A stretch of 64,000 nt of DNA from Comamonas odontotermitis (GTDB lineage: Bacteria; Pseudomonadota; Gammaproteobacteria; Burkholderiales; Burkholderiaceae_C). Below are positions 46,664 to 55,800 of the stretch, piece after piece. Under the pieces are notes generated by a model. It did not search any database, was not told the origin of the DNA, and saw only the letters and a list, made by a program, of their open reading frames with translations. The translations under genes and the position numbers were made by a program. The stretch's first letter is position 1, and each line of letters begins with the position of its first letter. The stretch covers positions 1,426,001-1,490,000 of the forward strand of contig NZ_CP083451.1 in the NCBI RefSeq assembly GCF_020080045.1, given 5' to 3'.

Positions 46664-47632
46664 ATGGCTTTGTCCGATATGAAGGTATTCAACGAGTACC
46701 TCAAGAGCGCAACCATTGAAACCCTGGCCCAAGATGTGGCCAAGTTCAATGCCGCATCCGCTGGTGCGATCCAGCTGACCACTCAAGGCATCGACGGCGA
46801 CTTCCTGCAGGAATCGTTCTGGGCTGGTGTTCACAGCGCCCAGCGCCGTGTTGACCGCTATGCCGCCAACGGCGCCCAGGCTGCAACGCCCTTGGCCCAG
46901 AAGCAGTACGACAGCGTGAAAATCGCTGGCGGCTTCGGCCCGGTGCTTTTCGAGCCCAGCCAACTGAGCTGGATCCAGAAGTCGCCCGAGGAAGCGCTGG
47001 AGGTGATCTCGCGCAACCTATCCGAAGCGATCATGTCCGACCAGCTGAACACCGCGATCGCTGCCCTGGCTGCAGCCATTGGGAACCAAGCTGGTGCAGT
47101 CAACGATGTTTCCGCGACTGCTGGCGTGACCTATGTGGCCATCAACGGCGCGCATGCCAAGTTCGGCGACGCCTCGGCCCGCATCATCGCGCAAGTGATG
47201 ACCGGTGCGATGTACCACAAGCTGATCGGTCAGAACCTGACCAACTCTAACCAACTGTTCCAGTTCCAAGGCGTGACCATTGTGGACATCCTGGGCAAGG
47301 CCGTCATCGTGACGGATGCGCCTGCATTGTTCACTGCAGGCACCCCTGACAAGGAGAAGGTGCTGTCGCTGGTGAGCGGCGCAGCAGTGGTGTCGGATGG
47401 CTCGGATCTGATCACCAACGTGCAGACCGCCAACGGTAAGGAGCGCATCGAAACCACGATGCAGGCCGACTACACCTTCGGCCTGGGCCTGAAGGGCTAC
47501 ACCTGGGACACGGCCAACGGCGGCAAGTCGCCTACCAACGCTGAGCTGGCGACCGGCTCCAACTGGGACCTGGTCGCAAACAGCATCAAGGCTTCGGCTG
47601 GTGTGATGACCATCGGCGACGCTGCCAAGTAA
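46664..47632 (+). CDS. major capsid protein
   Basis: 322 aa: MALSDMKVFNEYLKSATIET opening, QESFWAGVHSAQRRVDRYAA, then MSDQLNTAIAALAAAIGNQ and RIETTMQADYTFGLGLKGYT. Position after scaffold and size fit an HK97-fold capsid without a fused protease. GAAAGG precedes the ATG. Confidence 0.85.
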   Translation: MALSDMKVFNEYLKSATIETLAQDVAKFNAASAGAIQLTTQGIDGDFLQESFWAGVHSAQRRVDRYAANGAQAATPLAQKQYDSVKIAGGFGPVLFEPSQLSWIQKSPEEALEVISRNLSEAIMSDQLNTAIAALAAAIGNQAGAVNDVSATAGVTYVAINGAHAKFGDASARIIAQVMTGAMYHKLIGQNLTNSNQLFQFQGVTIVDILGKAVIVTDAPALFTAGTPDKEKVLSLVSGAAVVSDGSDLITNVQTANGKERIETTMQADYTFGLGLKGYTWDTANGGKSPTNAELATGSNWDLVANSIKASAGVMTIGDAAK

Positions 47633-47670
47633 ACGAAAGGGGCTCCGGCCCCTTTCTCTTTGGAGAAACC

Positions 47671-47958
47671 ATGACCGAAAAGATTGCATACGAGAAGCAT
47701 CCTGTGTCGCCTGAACGCAAGGCTGAGCTGCGCGCCCAAGGCTTCAAGATCATCGACGCCCGATTCAAGCCTGAAGAGGACCGTGTTCTTTCCGATGCCG
47801 AGCAGCGCGCAGATCTGATTGCGGAGCTGAAGGAGCGTGGTGTGGAGTTTGACGAGGATTGGCCGACTGACGAGCTGCGCGCCCTGTCCGTCACGCCAAT
47901 ACAGCCTCAGGAACAATCTGGAAAGCGCGGCCGCAAGCCCGCGCAGCCTCAGGAGTAA
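47671..47958 (+). CDS. phage head-module protein with HeH/LEM-like motif
   Basis: 95 aa. ERKAELRAQGFKIIDARFKP then DLIAELKERGVEFDEDWPTD fits the helix-extension-helix pattern often found in phage head modules. GGAG precedes the ATG. Role unknown. Confidence 0.6.
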   Translation: MTEKIAYEKHPVSPERKAELRAQGFKIIDARFKPEEDRVLSDAEQRADLIAELKERGVEFDEDWPTDELRALSVTPIQPQEQSGKRGRKPAQPQE

Positions 47959-47961
47959 GCC

Positions 47962-48375
47962 ATGCTGGTGGTCGCTCCAGAAGATGGCTATGACTCGCTG
48001 GTGTCGCTGGCTGAAGCGCAGAGCTATATGGAGCGCATGGGCTACGACTGGCCTGCAGAGGTGGCGAAGCAAGAAATCGCTCTGCGCCGTGGCACTCAGT
48101 ATGTCGTGACCATGTACAGCATCCGGCCTGAATTCCTGAACCCGGTCGCTGAAGCCGTGAAGCACGCCACATGTGAGGCAGCGCTTCGTGCTTCCGATGG
48201 CTCACTGTTCTCCGACGTGGACGCCCAGGCCGTGACCGAGGAGTCGGTAGGCCCGATTACCACCAAATACGCCCAACCAGCAAACGGCGGACAGAAGCGC
48301 TTCGGCGTGATTGATGCCTTGATGCGTGGCATGACGGCTGGTGGGGTGGGGCAGGTCAAGTTTGTGAGGGCTTAG
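47962..48375 (+). CDS. DnaT-like head-tail connector protein
   Basis: 137 aa: VSLAEAQSYMERMGYDWPAE, then EIALRRGTQYVVTMYS and AEAVKHATCEAALRASDGSL. This is the DnaT-like ssDNA-binding domain pattern of phage head completion proteins. It lies three bases after the previous stop. Confidence 0.75.
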   Translation: MLVVAPEDGYDSLVSLAEAQSYMERMGYDWPAEVAKQEIALRRGTQYVVTMYSIRPEFLNPVAEAVKHATCEAALRASDGSLFSDVDAQAVTEESVGPITTKYAQPANGGQKRFGVIDALMRGMTAGGVGQVKFVRA

Positions 48376-48654
48376 ATGGCAGTCGTCCCCTTTATCCGCC
48401 CAGCACCTGAAGTTCAGCACGGCGCAGGGCAAGCCTTTTGTCTTGGTTGCGGGCATGAGTGGACAGCAGTCGCTCCAACGGGCACAAATCAACTGGAGTG
48501 TCCCTCCTGCAAGGCGCACAAAGGTCGGTGGAAGTTTGAGTTTTCGCCAGCCGAAGGCCAGATGGTGAGGGAGTGCAACTGTGGCAACCAGCTTTTCTAC
48601 CTGACGCCCGACGGCCATATGTGCGCCAACTGTGGGATTTATCAAGGGTACTGA
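48376..48654 (+). CDS. zinc-ribbon moron protein
   Basis: 92 aa with eight cysteines in four pairs: CLGCGHEW, CPSCKAHKG, CNCGNQ and CANCGIY, enough for two zinc ribbons. It is inserted between connector genes with no gap. Together with 45211 it suggests a set of zinc-binding accessory proteins. Function unknown. Confidence 0.6.
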   Translation: MAVVPFIRPAPEVQHGAGQAFCLGCGHEWTAVAPTGTNQLECPSCKAHKGRWKFEFSPAEGQMVRECNCGNQLFYLTPDGHMCANCGIYQGY

Positions 48655-48655
48655 T

Positions 48656-49021
48656 ATGGCCAAGTTCGACTACTCCCGCCCAGCGGCGACTGCCAAGCGG
48701 CAGCTGGATCGATTCGGGCAAGACGGAGAGCTTTCACGCTCTACGCCTGGTGGCTATGAACCAGAAACGGGCCCAACCGCTCCTGTAGAGCTGCAGTCAC
48801 CATGCACAGTCGCGCTGCTGGATTTTGATAACCGTCAGATTGACGGGGAGTTGATCCGGATCGGCGACCGCCGCGCCTTGATCGCTCCTGATGTCAGCTT
48901 CGAGCCGCAGGCCGGTGACTCATTGACTGTTGGCAGCGATGTTCTGCAGGTAGTGAGAAACCGGCCCGTGTCTCCTGCTGGTTTCGTCGTGCTCCATGAT
49001 TGCGTAGTGAGGGTCTCATGA
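48656..49021 (+). CDS. head-tail joining protein
   Basis: 121 aa: FDYSRPAATAKRQLDRFGQD opening and IRIGDRRALIAPDVSFEPQA, a beta-rich pattern seen in stopper/connector proteins of siphophages. Overlaps the next gene by four bases (ATGA). Confidence 0.65.
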   Translation: MAKFDYSRPAATAKRQLDRFGQDGELSRSTPGGYEPETGPTAPVELQSPCTVALLDFDNRQIDGELIRIGDRRALIAPDVSFEPQAGDSLTVGSDVLQVVRNRPVSPAGFVVLHDCVVRVS

Positions 49022-49404
49022 GCTTTGCTGATGATCTAGCCAAGTACTGCAAGGCGGCTGGCGACAAGGTGGAGCAGGTCGTTCGCAAGAGTGCGCTTGA
49101 AGTACTGGCGGGAATGATGTCTAAGTCGCCCGTTGACACTGGGCGTTTCAAATCGAACTGGCAGTGCGGCATAGGCGGCATCAACTCAGATACCAGTGCA
49201 GCGCCTAACAGCGATGCTTTGGGGCGTACAGGTGTTGTCCTGGAGACTTGGCGCCCAGGGCAAACGATCTTTCTGAGCAATTCGCTTCCTTACGCGAAGC
49301 GCCTAGAAAACGGATGGTCCCAGCAAGCACCTGCAGGGATTGTTCGCCTGACAGTCCAAGACTTCGCCCAGGCCGTCAAGCGCGCTGTGGAGGCTGCGAA
49401 ATGA
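49018..49404 (+). CDS. HK97 gp10-like neck/tail-completion protein
   Basis: 128 aa: MSFADDLAKYCKAAGDKVEQ, MSKSPVDTGRFKSNW and LSNSLPYAKRLENGWSQQAP. The SPVDTGrfk..W and YA..lE.GwS pattern is that of gp10-like neck proteins. It overlaps both neighbours (ATGA). Confidence 0.8.
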   Translation: MSFADDLAKYCKAAGDKVEQVVRKSALEVLAGMMSKSPVDTGRFKSNWQCGIGGINSDTSAAPNSDALGRTGVVLETWRPGQTIFLSNSLPYAKRLENGWSQQAPAGIVRLTVQDFAQAVKRAVEAAK

Positions 49405-49802
49405 AGCTAACTGAGATCAAGGCGCTGCTGGAGCAAAAGCTGCTTGCTATGCCTGGAGTGCTGCCTACGGCCTTCGAGAACGTGCCATTCAAGCCGCCTG
49501 ATGGACCGTATCAAGCTTGCTATCACTTGATCAACTCGCCTGTTGATCATGCCATGACCATGGATATGACAGAAGAGAGGGGCATATTGCAGCTCACTGT
49601 CCGTTATCCAGAGGGTAAAGGCAGGCAGCAGGCTGATGCAATGATCGACCAAGTCAAAGCGCACTTCAGGCCGCACCAGGTCATCAATGGTTCTAACTTC
49701 CGAATTGAGCTGACCAAGACACCAAGCGCCTCATCTGGCGTGCCTGACGAAGGGCGCTGGTGCATCCCTGTGTCCATTTATTGGCGAGCTTTCCAGAGCT
49801 AA
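49401..49802 (+). CDS. tail-completion protein (DUF4128-like)
   Basis: 133 aa: IKALLEQKLLAMPGVLPTAF, YPEGKGRQQADAMIDQVKAH and FRPHQV. The pattern fits tail terminators that cap the tail tube. Ends before a strong terminator, closing the connector operon segment. Confidence 0.7.
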   Translation: MKLTEIKALLEQKLLAMPGVLPTAFENVPFKPPDGPYQACYHLINSPVDHAMTMDMTEERGILQLTVRYPEGKGRQQADAMIDQVKAHFRPHQVINGSNFRIELTKTPSASSGVPDEGRWCIPVSIYWRAFQS

Positions 49803-49821
49803 TTGCCATCTGTTCTAGCTG

Positions 49822-49843
49822 AGGCCCTCCGGGGCCTTTTTTT
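49822..49843 (+). terminator. terminator before the tail-tube gene
   Basis: AGGCCC and GGGCCT pair across four bases, followed by seven Ts. Confidence 0.8.
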
Positions 49844-49915
49844 GTGCCCGAAGAGGGCGAAACCGACCCGTCATGCATAGCTGCTGGCGGGTTTTTTCAT
49901 TCTGAAAGGCCCAAC

Positions 49916-50572
49916 ATGGCTTACTTTACCCCGGTCGGTTCGAAGTTCCTGTACTCGACCACCTTCGGATCGGCTGTTGCCGTCAACTCGATCTCCAACG
50001 CCTATCCGGCAATTGCGAATGCTCCAGCCCACGGCTTTGCGCCAGGCGCTGAACTGCTCCTGAAAAACGGCTGGGAGGACGTGTCCGACTCGATCTACCG
50101 CGCTGGCACTGGTACTGCTGGAAGTGTCATCACCTTGGACGAGCTCGATTCGGAAGACACCCAGTGGTATCCATCCGGCGCTGCCTCAGCTGGCACGGTG
50201 CAAGCGGTCAGCAACTGGCAGGAAATCGGCCAAGTGCTGGATGCCACTTCTGACGGCGGTGGAGCCAAGAACATCGAGTACCAGCCGCTTGCGCTGCGCA
50301 ACTCGAAAAAGATGCCTACCGGCTTCGAGGCAGCCAGCTTTACCTTGACGCTCGGCTATGACCCAGCGCGTGCGGATCAGAAGGCTTTGAACCGTATCAG
50401 CCGCAACTTGAATCAACGAGCAGCATTCAAGTTCCTGATTGCCGGTGGCGCAGCCATCTACGCCTACGGCACGATTCAAAAGAGCGTGATCCCTCAGATG
50501 TCTACCTCGGATGTGATGAAGGTCACTGTGAGCGTGAACTTCGATGGGTTGGCCACCGCGTACGTAGGCTAA
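49916..50572 (+). CDS. major tail tube protein
   Basis: 218 aa: MAYFTPVGSKFLYSTTFGSA, then TVQAVSNWQEIGQVLDATSD and ASFTLTLGYDPARADQKALN. The size and order (after the tail terminator, before G/GT chaperones) identify the tube protein. High expression is suggested by its own flanking terminator-rich spacers. Confidence 0.8.
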   Translation: MAYFTPVGSKFLYSTTFGSAVAVNSISNAYPAIANAPAHGFAPGAELLLKNGWEDVSDSIYRAGTGTAGSVITLDELDSEDTQWYPSGAASAGTVQAVSNWQEIGQVLDATSDGGGAKNIEYQPLALRNSKKMPTGFEAASFTLTLGYDPARADQKALNRISRNLNQRAAFKFLIAGGAAIYAYGTIQKSVIPQMSTSDVMKVTVSVNFDGLATAYVG

Positions 50573-50666
50573 GCAACCCCAATAGTCCAGACGGCGCAGT
50601 TTCTTCTTCTTTGCGGGAGAAGGGCTGCGTCGTTCTGGCTTTTTCTTTCCCGCAAAGGATCAAATT

Positions 50667-51167
50667 ATGTCGAATGAAGCAAAGATCGTAATCAAGTCTC
50701 TGACTGGAGAAGACAAGCCGTTTGTAGTGCCCGTCGATGTCGTAACCCTGGCTGGCGATGCCGCAGTCATCAACTTCAAGGGCATTGCCCGCAACAGGTC
50801 TGACTGGCTGCCAATTGCCAATGAAATGATGAACTCCCGTCTGGAGAAGGCTAAGAAGGCTCTTGAAGAAGCGCCAGTCGATGATCCAGATGCCAAGCCG
50901 GAGACAGCAGAGCAAGTGCGCGCGTTGCGCAAGAAGCGCGTCAAAGAGCTGACGGAGATGCAAAAGCGCGACCTTGCCAAGGAGTACAAGGGCACGGTGG
51001 ATGACCAGATTGAGGAAGCCTTGAAGGTCGCCAGTGGCTGGGAGTTGGATGATCCATTTACCAAGGCGAACTTGGCGCTGGTCGAGGCGAAGTACCCAGG
51101 CTGCCTTGTTGCACTGGTGGACAAGTACGGTCGCGTTGTTAACGGAGAACGAGTAAAAAACTCGTAG
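50667..51167 (+). CDS. tail assembly chaperone (lambda G-like)
   Basis: 166 aa: IKSLTGEDKPFVVPVDVVTL, ARNRSDWLPIANEMMNSRLE, a charged helical middle and VEAKYPGCLVALVDKYGRVV. Ends in V-K-N-S. Codons GTA AAA AAC (51153-51161) contain the slippery heptamer A AAA AAC, and the -1 frame continues directly into 51173-51505, so this should also be made as a G-T fusion. Confidence 0.85.
   Translation: MSNEAKIVIKSLTGEDKPFVVPVDVVTLAGDAAVINFKGIARNRSDWLPIANEMMNSRLEKAKKALEEAPVDDPDAKPETAEQVRALRKKRVKELTEMQKRDLAKEYKGTVDDQIEEALKVASGWELDDPFTKANLALVEAKYPGCLVALVDKYGRVVNGERVKNS
51155..51161 (+). promoter_or_regulatory. -1 programmed ribosomal frameshift site, A AAA AAC
   Basis: The heptamer lies six bases before the G stop (51165-51167). 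Slipping back one base reads CTC GTA GAG GCT GTG straight into the T frame. The fused product would be about 279 aa. Siphophage tail chaperones use this arrangement. Confidence 0.85.
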
Positions 51168-51172
51168 AGGCT

Positions 51173-51505
51173 GTGTCCGCGCTCTACCCTAGGGGTGGCG
51201 GCGCAGCCAAAGTGGGAGCTGAGATCAAGATGGCAGGAGCGCACAACCTGGTTCAACAAGAGCCGGTTGCGCCCCGGTCAATTTGTCTGTTCATAGACAA
51301 CATCCGCTCCTATGAAATCTTCCGACGCTTCCGCTCGCAGGTTGTGTCGGTGGGGATGGGTGGGATAGTTGGCCTCAACTATGTGCCTGTTCATCACTAC
51401 TTGGATAAAACAGCCAAGGATGATGATGAGTGGGAAGACTTGTTTTCAGACTTCCAAGCCTGTGAGGCGGCAATGGTTGAGGCAATTCAAAAAATAAGGG
51501 ACTGA
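51173..51505 (+). CDS. tail chaperone T extension (made by -1 frameshift)
   Basis: 110 codons in the -1 frame after G: SALYPRGGGAAKVGAEIKMA, FIDNIRSYEIFRRFRSQVVS, GGIVGLNYVPVHHYLDKTAK. No ribosome site precedes GTG 51173, so expression as a G-T fusion is the likely mode. The FRSQVVS..GGIVGLNY pattern suits the domain that binds tube and tape measure. Confidence 0.7.
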   Translation: MSALYPRGGGAAKVGAEIKMAGAHNLVQQEPVAPRSICLFIDNIRSYEIFRRFRSQVVSVGMGGIVGLNYVPVHHYLDKTAKDDDEWEDLFSDFQACEAAMVEAIQKIRD

Positions 51506-51680
51506 GGCGCTGGCCACCATTCGGGAGTTCGCGCCGAAGAGCGATAAGAAGTAACCGAAAATGGCGGCAAGCATCTTGGAGACAGGGTGCTTGTTGAGGG
51601 GTGGTGACGCCAACAAGCATAGGTGGCGGATTTGTCTGCATAAGCTAGTATGACGCCTTTACTTACATGTTGAGGGTGCC

Positions 51681-52619
51681 ATGGCAGGGGTTGACGGAGA
51701 AATTAGCCGCGAGGCACTGGAAATTGTCTCAACTGAGTCGTTCGCTCAGAATGTTGCCAGCCATCGATCACTGTTGCTTAAGTGGGAAAAAGAGGTCAAG
51801 GAGTCAAGGCCTAATTCAAAGCGTGCGCTGACTATCTATAAGGACGCCTTTCTCTTGCAAGGAGTCATCGAGCAACAGATCGCGGACGCAGGGGATAACG
51901 CGAGGCAACTGGGTGTTCCACCAGAAGCACTACAAGACAATCTTCGAATCTACAAACGAGTGATGGTTCTCGTTGCTTTAAAGATTGGGGCCGAGCTGGA
52001 TTTGAATTCGCCCCAGGCTGAGCGGGTTCTGCAAGTTGCTGGAGATGATGGCGCTTCGGAAGAAGTCAAAGGCTTGGCGTCAAACATAAAAATGGCTAGG
52101 CTGTCGCTGGATAAGATCACAACGGCACCACAGGTTATTGATCTAATCGGTGGCGCCTTCTTGCAGTTGGCGCAGCAAATTCAAGGTCAGCTTGATGTGT
52201 ATGGCGGTTTAAGCGCATTCAGTGGCACAGAAGCGAAAGCGCCAAGCTTCGACGCGGCACCGCCAGTTCCGCCAGGGGTGCCTCCGCGCCCTTCGGGAGG
52301 AGGCGACTCTGGTGGAGATTTGCCTAGGCGAGTCGACAAACTGGAAGAGAAAGTTGACAAGCTAAACGAAGGAATTGGCGACCTCAAGGTTCAACTTGGA
52401 CGCATGGAGGAGCGCCTAATGCACTTAACAACCAAGTCTGATGTTGCGGCTGAACTGGGGCCTGTAAAGGTTTCCATTTCAAAAATTGATGAGCGCCTTA
52501 CACATGTTCCTACCAAGTTTGATTTGGTTAAGGCGGCGATTGCGATTCCAGGGGCAACATGGCTTGTCACTAAATACGGCGACCCATTGCTGAATGCCAT
52601 GCTGAGCTTTTTTAAGTAG
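51681..52619 (+). CDS. moron protein with coiled coil, between chaperone and tape measure
   Basis: 312 aa. The N-terminal half is helical; a Pro-rich linker (APPVPPGVPPRPSGGG) leads to a heptad coiled coil (VDKLEEKVDKLNEGIGDLKV) and a hydrophobic C-terminal stretch (AAIAIPGATWLVTKYG). The 175-nt spacer before it holds a possible -10 (TAGTAT at 51646-51651). It interrupts the usual GT-tape measure order. Function unknown; a membrane-associated defence or exclusion factor is one option. Confidence 0.55.
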   Translation: MAGVDGEISREALEIVSTESFAQNVASHRSLLLKWEKEVKESRPNSKRALTIYKDAFLLQGVIEQQIADAGDNARQLGVPPEALQDNLRIYKRVMVLVALKIGAELDLNSPQAERVLQVAGDDGASEEVKGLASNIKMARLSLDKITTAPQVIDLIGGAFLQLAQQIQGQLDVYGGLSAFSGTEAKAPSFDAAPPVPPGVPPRPSGGGDSGGDLPRRVDKLEEKVDKLNEGIGDLKVQLGRMEERLMHLTTKSDVAAELGPVKVSISKIDERLTHVPTKFDLVKAAIAIPGATWLVTKYGDPLLNAMLSFFK

Positions 52620-52687
52620 TGGGCAGGCTATCGTGCTATTGCTGCAAATGGCGTAGTAATCCATCGCAAGCGCACATTGGCATTCCC

Positions 52688-52790
52688 AAGCCCTCCCTGG
52701 AGGGCTTTTTGCTGCACCATTGAATTCTGATTCATAGCCGCCCCCGAGGCGGTTTTTTTACGCCCGAACCCGCCCAGTGCGGGTTTTCTA
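52688..52790 (+). terminator. three tandem intrinsic terminators before the tape measure
   Basis: AAGCCCTCC/GGAGGGCTT with TTT (52688-52710), CCGCC/GGCGG with seven Ts (about 52740-52760) and AACCCGC/GCGGGTT with TTC (about 52766-52788) follow each other within 105 nt. They close the moron and should strongly reduce read-through unless late antitermination acts. Confidence 0.75.
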
Positions 52791-52804
52791 TTTGAGGCCC
52801 AAGC

Positions 52805-55800
52805 ATGGAAGAAGTCACAGCAATCGGCGTCAAGATGCCGACAGATGATATTGAACGTGGCATCAAGAAGCTCGAAGAGCTATCCAAGCAAGGCCCCAAG
52901 GTTGAGCAATCGATGGCAGGCATCGCCGCCGAGAGCAAGCGTGTGGCGAAGTCCCTTGCTGACCTTGGCATTGGCGCTGGTGATGGCCTGAAGAAGACTG
53001 GTGATGCTGCGCAGAAGGCGGCTACTGGCCTGAAAGCTTCTGGCACTGCTGCGCGTGAAGCAGTCTCGGATACGGCCAGCCTGGCGCGTGCAATCTCTGG
53101 CCTCACAGTTGAGGAAGAGAAGCACATCCGCAAGCTGATTGAGGAGGCAAACTCTCTGCGCATGACTCGCGGGGAGATGGAGGCCTACCGCGCAGCTCAG
53201 AGAGGCATGAGCACTGGCGCGCAGGAGATCGCCAAGGCAATGGGGGATCGGATCTCCGGCCTGAAGGCAGAGCAAGACGCCCTCGCTAAATCAGCCTCTG
53301 CCACTGCAAACCTTGCATCGATCACTGGTGTGCTTGCGCGAGGCTTGGCGATCATTGGTGTTACGGCCACGGTTGGCGAGTTCATCAAGATGGCAGATGC
53401 CAGCACGAACGTCGCATCCAAGCTGAAGTTAGTCACTAACTCAAGCGCCGAGCTGCATACCGTGCAGGCAGAGCTTTTCAAGTCGGCCCAAAGCTCACGG
53501 GTCAACTACGTGGAACTGGTTGGTACGTACGCCCAGATGGCCCGAGCCACAAAGGAGCTGAATGTCTCGCAAAAGGACATGCTGGCCATTACACAGACAA
53601 TCAGTCAGGCGGTGACTGTTAGTGGTGGTTCCGCACAGGCTGCACAGGCCGCACTGGTTCAGCTCTCCCAAGGTTTTGCTTCAGGCACTCTGCGGGGCGA
53701 GGAACTGAACTCTGTAATGGAGCAGACGCCTCGCTTGGCTATGGCAATCGCTCAGGGTATGGGAGTTTCTGTTGGTGAGCTGCGCAAACTAGGCTCAGAA
53801 GGCAAGCTGTCTGCTGAGGCAGTGGTGGAAGCACTGAAGAAGTCAGCCTCTTCGGTTGAGCGTGACTTTAGCCAGATGACTGTGACAGTCGAGCAAGCCT
53901 CTACCAATGTCACGAACAGTCTCACCCGTATGGTTGGGTCGTTTGACCAGGCAACAGGAGCGACCGGCGCGCTTGCTTCAGGCATGCAGTACCTGTCTCG
54001 CACCATGGATGAGGCTTCCGGCGAGATGGATCGCTTGGCCAAGGCCAAAAAACTGTCTGACTTCTTCCTGCTGGTGTCTGACACGACAGCCACCATGAAT
54101 GGGAAGATTGGTGATGCCAAGGCAGAACTGGCTCGATTGGAAGCACAACTTGCCAAGAATCCTAACAACCTATTTTTGCAGGCGGCAATTGGCCGAACTC
54201 AGGATCTGATCACCAAGCTTTCCGAAGCCAAGGCGCATATGGTTGCGCTGGAGACTGGAAAGGATGTTGACCCGACAGGGCGCACTGGCACGCGCACAAG
54301 AAGCGATAGCTTTGCTGCATATGCGGATGCACAACGCAAGTCTGAGCAGGCGCTGATGGATGTGAGAGCGAAGGCGGCTGGCGTCAACAAGGACTACTTT
54401 GCCACCTTGAAGACATTGCAGGAAGCCAAAGCGCTGGGAACGATCAGTGAAAAGTCATACCTTGAGCAGGTCACGGCACTCGCTAAGGCCACGTGGGACT
54501 CTTCGACGGCAGGCAAAGAAGAAGCCAAGTCCAAGCGAGAAGCTGCTTCTGCAAGTAAGTCTGCTGAGTCGGCTCTGCAGAAGGAAATCCATGCGTACAA
54601 CACCTTGGTTGCAGGGATTCAGGGAAAGATCGACGCTAATAACGAAGAGCTGCGCTACGCGGGCCGATTGAATGAAGCTCAAAAGGCTGAGGTCAAGCTA
54701 AACGCCGAACTAGCGTCTGGAAAGCTCAAGATCACAGCCGCCCATGAAGCCGATCTGAGAGCGCGCATTGCAATTTGGAAAGCTCAAGAGCAAGCCAAAG
54801 AGCAGACCAAACGTGACGTTGAGCTCTACAAGGAGCAGGTAACCGCTCAGGATGAAGTCAGTAAGGCCTATGCAAGGCAGTATGACGAAGTCACGCGGCT
54901 CAGGCTTGCGATCTACGAACTTCGTTCAGCCACCGAAAATGACACAAAACGCCTCCAACTGGAGGCGTCTCTTATTGGGGCGTCGAATGCTCAGCGACAG
55001 ATTGCCATCCAACTGTATGACTTGCAGATCGAAAAGGCCAAAGAGTTAGAAAAGGTTGGCAAGGCAAACTATTTTGGTTCTCCTGAGGAGGCTCGGCAAG
55101 CCCGCGCAGAAGCGGAGGCTGAAGTAGAAAGAATCTACGCCCAGAAAGCTGCAAACGTCGCTGGCAAAGCATACATAGACGAGTGGAAGAACACCGTAGA
55201 CCAAGTCGAAAACATCTTCGTCTCGGGCTTCGCTGACATGATGAACAACGGTAAGTCCGGCTGGGAATCGTTCTGCAAGTCACTCAAGACCTCGTTCTAC
55301 ACGTTGGTAGCGAAGGAAATCTACGCGATGTTCGCCAAGCCATTCGTGGTGCAGTTGGTTGGCGCTTTTCTGGGAATTACTGGAGGGGGAGCCGGAAGCG
55401 CCGCGATGCAGGTCGCCAGTGGTGGAAATGGAATGATGGGCTTGCTCTCCATGGGCAAGGACATCTTCTCTGCAATCACAGGCGGCTTCAACGCCCTTTC
55501 TGGTCAAGTCGCGGGCTACGTGCAAAGCGGCATGAACTGGATCAGTGGCTCTGGCGGGATGATCTCTCAGGGCCCTATTCAAGTAGGCGGTTTTGCATCA
55601 GGAGTCGGAGCGGCTGCAGCGTATGGCGCGGGGGCCTTAGGTGGCATCTATGGCGGTCGATTGATTGGTGGTGGCTACTCCCTAAATGGTGGCTCTGGAA
55701 ATGGAACCATCAACGCAGGAACTGCAATAGGCGCAATCTTTGGCGGTCCTTTGGGAGCGCTTTTGGGTGGCATGGCTGGTGGCCTGGTCAACCGGCTGTT

